Origin: Odobenus rosmarus divergens
Lineage: Eukaryota > Chordata > Mammalia > Carnivora > Odobenidae
DNA: 64,000 bases
Direction of reading: 5' to 3'
Assembly: GCF_000321225.1 (NCBI RefSeq)
Contig: NW_004450381.1
Location: forward strand, 1,878,457 to 1,942,456
The translations under genes were made by a program, and so were the position numbers. This document shows, one piece after another, positions 58,803-64,000 of this stretch. Position 1 is the first letter of the stretch. Each line of letters opens with the position of its first letter. Below the pieces are notes generated by a model. It was not told the DNA's origin. It worked only from the letters and a program-made list of their open reading frames with translations, and ran no database searches.

Positions 58803-60833
58803 CTGAAAGCAAGCAGTTATGATCAGCAGGTGCCCTGGCGTCTGCACAGAGACCCTGCCAGGCAGCAGCCCAAGCCTGTGACTTCTCCACACCTAAGTCA
58901 GAATTAGAGCTGGACCTCTGCTGGCACTTCTATCTAGAGGCCAAGAGGGGTCCCGAAAGAGAACTTGCTAGAAAACCCCTGGGAACTGAGAGCCCTCCTG
59001 CTCCCTGATCTGTGCTTCACGGGTCCCAGGCTCATGGCTCGGGGCCCCGTTCCTCCCTCTGTCCCTTCCCGCTGGGAGTTGAAGTCCATGCTGGTGGTCA
59101 TCTTGCTCCCCCTCACCAACCACTGCAGGTGCTATGTGCAGTGCAGGGAGGCTGAGCAGTCGGCTTACGTATTTTGGGAAACCCAACTTCAGTAGCATCT
59201 TTCAGAGGGCGTGCCAATGAAGAGTTTGGGACAGTTTTCCCCCTGAGCGTGCTACGTGGTTTAGCTGTAGGAGCCCATGCAGGAGGGGTCTCCAGTCCAG
59301 GCCAGTCCTATGGCTCAGAGTCAGGCCCAGAAGGACCCAGAGCCCAGCTCCAAATCACACAGCGAGTGATGGGGGCTGGAGGGCCCTCTGCAGCCCCTCT
59401 GGCTTCCACCCCACTGAGCACTGTCTGAGCGCTGGCCCGCGGGACCATGCTGCTTAATCTCACCCGACAGTCCTCAGACCTTCGTGGTCAGGCCAAGGGC
59501 CCCCATCTATGAGGGCTCCATCTCCCCTGTTTTGGGGAGCACACATTCCACACTAGTGGTCGGGCTGGACAAATGAGCACCTGGGAAGATCTTGTTTAAA
59601 AAACAGCTCCCGGGGTTCTACCCCAGAGTTGCACCAGCAGCTCAGGGCGGGGGGGCGGGAATCTTGGATTCACCTAACTAGAAACCTCCCCAAGGGATTC
59701 TGATATAAAGCCAGGTTAGGGAGCCACTGTCTGACATCATATAACCTGGCGCTCCTCAGGCAGGGCCTTGCGGATTTCATCACTTGCTTCAGAGGTGATG
59801 GTTCATGTCTGCAACTAGACAAACCACTTGAGAGGGGGGGGTCTGCACATCTCAATTTCTGCACACACAAACTTGTGCATGTGTGTGTGCAAGCACACTC
59901 ACACACACACGGTACTGAGCACAGCACCAGGTGTAGAGGGGTGCTCAGGATGCGTCCCGTAGCTATCCACTGCAAGAGACCCAAGAGGTGAGAGCCACGT
60001 GGGCCTTGTGCAGGAGAGGAAAGAAGGTCCAGCGGCCACTACCTTTCAGGTGTGTGCAACCTGAGCCTCTCTCCCCACACTGCTTGGCATGGAGGCTCAG
60101 CACAGGCACTCCTGGAAGGGGAGGGGGGGCAGGGGGGACATCACCTCCCCTTCAAGGGCCTACTGGCTAACATCCCCAAAGATCTGAAATGTATAGACAG
60201 AACAACACAGAAAAACAAAGGGTGGCAGAGCATCTCCCTCTTGAGGCTGTAGGGTCCCAGGTTCTCATTCCTCATCTGTCCCAGGAGGTTCTTAGGGGCT
60301 AGACTCCTGGGCCACAGGGACCCCACCCTGAGGGGCAGGGCCTGTGAGCAGGGACCAGGCAGTCACAAACCACTCAGAAAAGGAAACCTCCCAACTGGTG
60401 CTTTCCTGCGAGAGTGAGTCCCAGGCATCCAGCTGGGGAAACAGCCTCTTCCAGGGGTGCCAGGAGCGGGATGATGCGGGGGCCCCACGCTCTCAACCAG
60501 ACCAGGTGTGGTGGGAAGAGGTAAGGGGGGGTGCTCTGCCAGCCTATCACCCCCAACTCCTGTGTCCTGGCTGTCTAGGAAGGAAGGGGACAGACACCGT
60601 TCCTCCTGCTCCTAAGGAAAGAGACAGCTTCCCTGCCCCTGGGAGTTTTCTTTAAAGGGAGACACAGAAGCAGCTTCAGCAAGAGACCCCCTTCACTTTC
60701 CCTCCCCGGAATGGTAATCACTGGGCCCCCCTCTCTCGATTCAGCCGACAAGCAGAGCGATGGAGCAGCACATCCAGGGGACCCTGCCCCGACGTGGCCC
60801 ACCCGGGAAACCGTGGCATACCCGTCTGCCCAC
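58803..60833 (-). other. BCR: BCR intron between the candidate alternative exon and exon 17
   Basis: GC-rich intron with no SINE; only the GT/CA segment stands out. Confidence 0.5.
59870..59912. repeat. Alternating GT/CA segment in BCR intron 16
   Basis: tgtgcatgtgtgtgtgc is followed by gcacactcacacac, giving an imperfect inverted repeat of alternating purine and pyrimidine. Confidence 0.8.
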
Positions 60834-60995
60834 CTTGCCCTTGCACACGAGGTTTCGGATGTGGGTCCACAGGGCGGTCCCCTGAGCACACAAATGTTTT
60901 TCGGCCAAGGCCAGCCGGCTCCGGCCTGCCCGGCTGGGATGGAAGTACTGTAGGAGGCCCTGCATGGCGGCGGGGGCAGACGGCGTCTCTCGCAT
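60834..60995 (-). CDS. BCR: Candidate alternative first exon of a short BCR isoform
   Basis: About 2.0 kb upstream of exon 17 a minus-strand frame opens with ATG at 60995. A second in-frame ATG at 60965 lies in an ideal Kozak context (GCCGCCATGC). It continues through FHPSRAGRSRLALAEKHLC and NLVCKGK to AAG|gtgggc, a good donor with last base 60834. The donor falls after a whole codon, so splicing to exon 17 (phase 0) keeps frame. The product would be 44 or 54 new residues plus the last 267 of BCR: a free RhoGAP domain without oligomerisation, kinase, DH or PH parts. A GC box (gccccgcccc, 61122-61131) and a nuclear-receptor-like AAGGTCA lie upstream. I do not recognise the peptide; chance is possible. 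Confidence 0.4.
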
Positions 60996-62435
60996 CCTTG
61001 GCCCTGCTCTTCTGAGAGGCCGATGTGGCTAGATAGGAGCGTGTTTGGACAGGCGCGCAGATGGACAGCAGTGTGACAAGCTCCTGGCCTCCACTGCCTT
61101 TTGACCACGCTTCTTGGGAAGCCCCGCCCCTGCAGCCTGGCTCGCCAAGGTCAAAGTTTCCATTCGCCCCTGGATTCTCCTTTTTTGTGTGTGTTTGGAA
61201 AATACAGCCCCGTCCCCCACCAGCAGCCTATTGGTTACGGGAACTCCAAGTCAGTTTTCTTTAAAGCCCAGAAAAGCCAAGCTTCCTTCTTAAGTGGCTG
61301 GTTTCCTGTGGGCGCATTTGGAAACACTGAGTAACATGTGTCTGCCTGGCCAGCCTGCCTCATGGCTGGACATGCTCTAGGGAGACCTCCCCACCCCCGA
61401 GCCTGTACTGCCCAGCCAGTGACACCAATAGCAGCATGCACTGTCTTGACTGGTTTCAGAGCAGACATCCCGCGGCCCCCCAGAGCACAGCCAGCCCAGG
61501 GGAGGGGGTTCAGTGCCATCGATGTCCGGCCCCATCGCCACCTGGCCCCAGAGGCTGTGGCACGAGCTGGCCTCCAGAGTGCAGACCTGGGCCACGGTGC
61601 TGCCGGGCAGCTCCTCAACCCAGCCCCCAGGACTCGTGGCATTTCCAGTGGGAAAGACTGGCCCTGGGCTGGCTCTGCTCCAAAGAACAGAGTGTGCCGA
61701 GCAGAGCGGAAGCAGCACGAAAAATAACATGGTGATGAGGCCCGAGGCTCGGTGCAGTCCGGCCCCGAGTGACATTCAAGGCTGGCACGCGCTCTTGAAA
61801 GTGTGGCTATTTAAAGGACCAGAGAAGTAAACAAGCCGGGACAGGGGTTTGGAAAAATAGATGACTGAACGCAGAGGACCAGGAAATGGCACTCCAGACG
61901 CCCATGGGGGCCCCTCCGGGTCTCAAGGTCTCGGCAAGGAATGTGGCTGCTGCTGGGGGCTGGGGACTGGGCGGGAGTGTCTGCTCACCCCCAGTGTTCT
62001 CTGGAGGAAGGGGTGGTTTCCAGCCTGTCTCCCCGGGATTGGGCGACGTGGGGGAACAATGGTGGGTGGTGGGGCTGGTGGATGGTCGTCCCCATGTGCC
62101 CGGGTGGCTCTGCTGAGGACCAGGCGCTGCCCTCAGCCCGAGAGGCAGGACTAAACCGTCCAAAGGAGGCAATGCCCGTTCCCTCTGTGCCCACCGACGC
62201 AGCCCAGGATGGCCCAGCAGGGCTTCCCCAGGGCTTTTCGCCCAGCTTCCCATGTGTGCACTGTAACCTACTCCCTGGAATGGGTCTTCTGAGAGACGCC
62301 CGGGGAAATCTCCCCGGGAGGGAAATCTGGTCTCTCTTATTGCTACAATCTGTTCTCCGGAGCTCTAGCGTCCACATCTTTAATTCTTTGCTGCCCTTCT
62401 CTGATCCCCACCAGGCTCCAGCATCACTTAAATGA
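60996..62435 (-). promoter_or_regulatory. BCR: Possible internal BCR promoter region
   Basis: GC-rich, repeat-free block upstream of the candidate first exon. On the minus strand it has a GC box (61122-61131), an AAGGTCA-type half-site at about 61146-61152 (plus strand) and a TTTAAATAG element (61808-61816) that could act as a TATA-like box. No direct evidence of transcription. Confidence 0.3.
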
Positions 62436-63085
62436 ATAAAGGAACACTGCCTAGGACATCTAAGGTGGTAAAGAGTGTTGGTGAGGCTGTAGAGAAACGG
62501 GAGCCCTCAAACACGGCCGCTGGGGATATGAAATACTGCAGCCATTCTGGAAAAGTAGGGCAGTTCCTCCCCAGGCTAAACTTGGCTGCCCTACACAGCA
62601 ACTCCACCCCCAGGTCTCCACACGGGAAGAATGAAAACATCCGTTCACACAAAGACTTGTGTGCACACGTTCACAGCAGTGTTACCCGTAAAAGCCCCGA
62701 GCTGGAAACCCAAGTGTCCATCAACTGGTGAGTGGATAAACAGAACACGGTGAATGAATATGTACGATGGAATATGATTCAGCCATAACCGACACTTGCT
62801 ACGATGTGGGTGACCCTCACAAACGTGCTAAGTGTTAGAAGCCTGTCACGAAAGACTGCATAATACAGAATGATTCCGTTCATATGAAATATGCAGAATG
62901 GCCAAATCTGCAGACACAAAAGCAGATCAGCCTGCGTCTGGGGGTAAGAACAGTGGGAGATTATAAATGGGAATGATGAAATTGTTTTGGGGGATGGAAA
63001 TATTCTAAAATTGGACTGTCAGAGTTATACAACTGTGTAAATTTACTAAAAATGATTGAATTGTATACTTAAGATGGAGGCACTG
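62436..63085 (+). mobile_element. L1 3' end in BCR intron 16
   Basis: From cctaggacatctaaggtgg through caagtgtccatcaactggtg to ttgtatacttaagatgg; sense on the plus strand, so antisense to BCR. Confidence 0.75.
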
Positions 63086-64000
63086 TTTGGCAAGCCAATT
63101 GAAGAAAAAAAGATACAGGGTCCCAAACTGGACCACAACAGAGCAAGGAGGGCCCAGGTCCCACGGCCACAGTTTCTTCACAGTGACAGAGGTACGCTTC
63201 TTCAGGGCAAATCCTGGGGAATCTGGACAAGAAGGATTTGCTCATGTGTTTTTATATGTTCATAACTTTTAGAGCCTAAAGTCTATCTCATACGTTTATT
63301 AATCATCACAATCATCATCCATTTTATGTGGCTGGTACAAGAGACCCTTTGGACCTCTCCAAAATAGTTTTAGAGGTGACATGGTTTCTCCCCTTGCTCA
63401 TTTACCTGCAACAGGGGCTGTGTCTCATTCATCTCTGAGCATCCCCACCCCCCCACCCAGGCACCCAGGAAGGCATCCCTCCCCCTCAAAAACGGAAGCC
63501 CTGATGCAGTGAGTGGCTGTGTGGATGGAATGGGCATGGTCCTGAGATAATCCCTGGTGATGAAAAGCTGGGTCTCTCAGTACCTTTGTAACAGTATCTG
63601 CTGTCCCCAGCCACCTGATTGAAAACCACATCTTCCCCAAACCCCATCTCCTGCCTGTCTGACCACAGCTCTTATTCTTATCTTGGTTGATGTCTGCTTC
63701 CGGTACCAGCCCCAAGGACAGAGCTTTTGTCTATTTCATTCGCTGTGGTACCCCCGTGCCAAGATACGTGTATACAGGATACACAACGTAAGCATCTTTA
63801 ATATACACGCATTGCAATGCCTACCGGCACAGACTGAGCGTTTAGTCACTGGGGACTGCTGAGAGCCAGACATCTGCCCTCTTCCAGGTGAGGGTGCTGA
63901 GGCTCCAGAAGTCGGCTTCCCCACCACGCCGCATGGTGCAGGGACTGACTGTCCCTCTGGTGGTGGGGGATTTCATGAAGGGGGCAAGTTGCTGAGTCTG
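63086..64000 (-). other. BCR: BCR intron 16, no feature seen
   Basis: Unique-looking intron sequence to the right edge. The preceding BCR exon is not present. Confidence 0.5.

Larger units (their letters stand above)
51204..64000 (-). other. BCR: BCR gene, 3' part (intron 16 to polyadenylation site)
   Basis: BCR is a multidomain RhoGEF/RhoGAP protein and the partner of ABL1 in Philadelphia-chromosome leukaemias. The seven terminal coding exons here give 267 residues. Counting back from a 1271-residue protein puts the arginine of GIYRVSG at 1090, the known arginine finger, which supports the exon set. BCR is preferred over its paralogue ABR because the end reads LLYFLQLEAIPAPDSKRQ and stops at STEV; ABR ends STDV after a different stretch. 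The exon before 58802 (ending GKGQVQ in human) is not in the window. No frame breaks were seen, so this looks like the functional gene and not a BCR-like pseudogene. Confidence 0.92.

Noticed and set aside
61377..61775. Minus-strand frame with a signal-peptide-like start (MLFFVLLPLCSA)
   Set aside because: The hydrophobic start is short, the rest is low-information, and no splice or family evidence supports a secreted protein.

Overview
This is mammalian nuclear DNA from a carnivore. The main evidence is 56 copies that I could delimit of the tRNA-Lys-derived CAN-SINE (SINEC). The CT-rich block and the tail rich in AATAAA and TCTTT are of the form I associate with caniforms, most likely an arctoid (bear, seal or mustelid group). 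The species cannot be fixed from the sequence alone. Long open frames are uninformative here: most translate SINE, L1 or GC-rich non-coding DNA. The genes were found from conserved protein fragments bounded by splice sites.

Two genes are present, both transcribed right to left (minus strand). (1) SPECC1L occupies the left part. Its CpG-island promoter and a non-coding first exon lie near 36.3-37.2 kb, followed by a first intron of about 28.6 kb. Exon 8064-8253 carries the start codon and the first 51 codons. The rest of the gene lies beyond the left edge. (2) The 3' end of BCR occupies the right part. Seven coding exons between 53805 and 58802 encode the last 267 residues: the end of the C2 region, the whole RhoGAP domain with its arginine finger, and the C-terminal STEV PDZ ligand. 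All seven exon lengths and phases agree. A 3'UTR of about 2.6 kb follows, ending at an ATTAAA signal near 51.2 kb. A possible alternative first exon for a short BCR isoform lies at 60834-60995.

Other contents: a broken ISCU processed pseudogene (about 3.7-4.6 kb), several L1 3' fragments, one ERVL-type solo LTR (12638-13209), three MLT1-like LTRs (39.5-48 kb), a MITE-like relic, MIRs and microsatellites. The left 41 kb is AT-richer and crowded with SINEs. The right 23 kb is GC-rich and nearly SINE-free from 48.2 kb onward.

I found no new biochemical system. The most interesting structures are: a perfect 48-bp inverted repeat around about 1.04 kb (32.2-33.4 kb); a strong SINE orientation bias in SPECC1L introns that flips just upstream of its promoter; an insertion hub at 22.1-23.2 kb where copies of one short target sequence separate successive retroelements; a four-SINE nest at 43.9-44.8 kb; the candidate alternative BCR exon; and an overlapping upstream ORF at the SPECC1L start codon.
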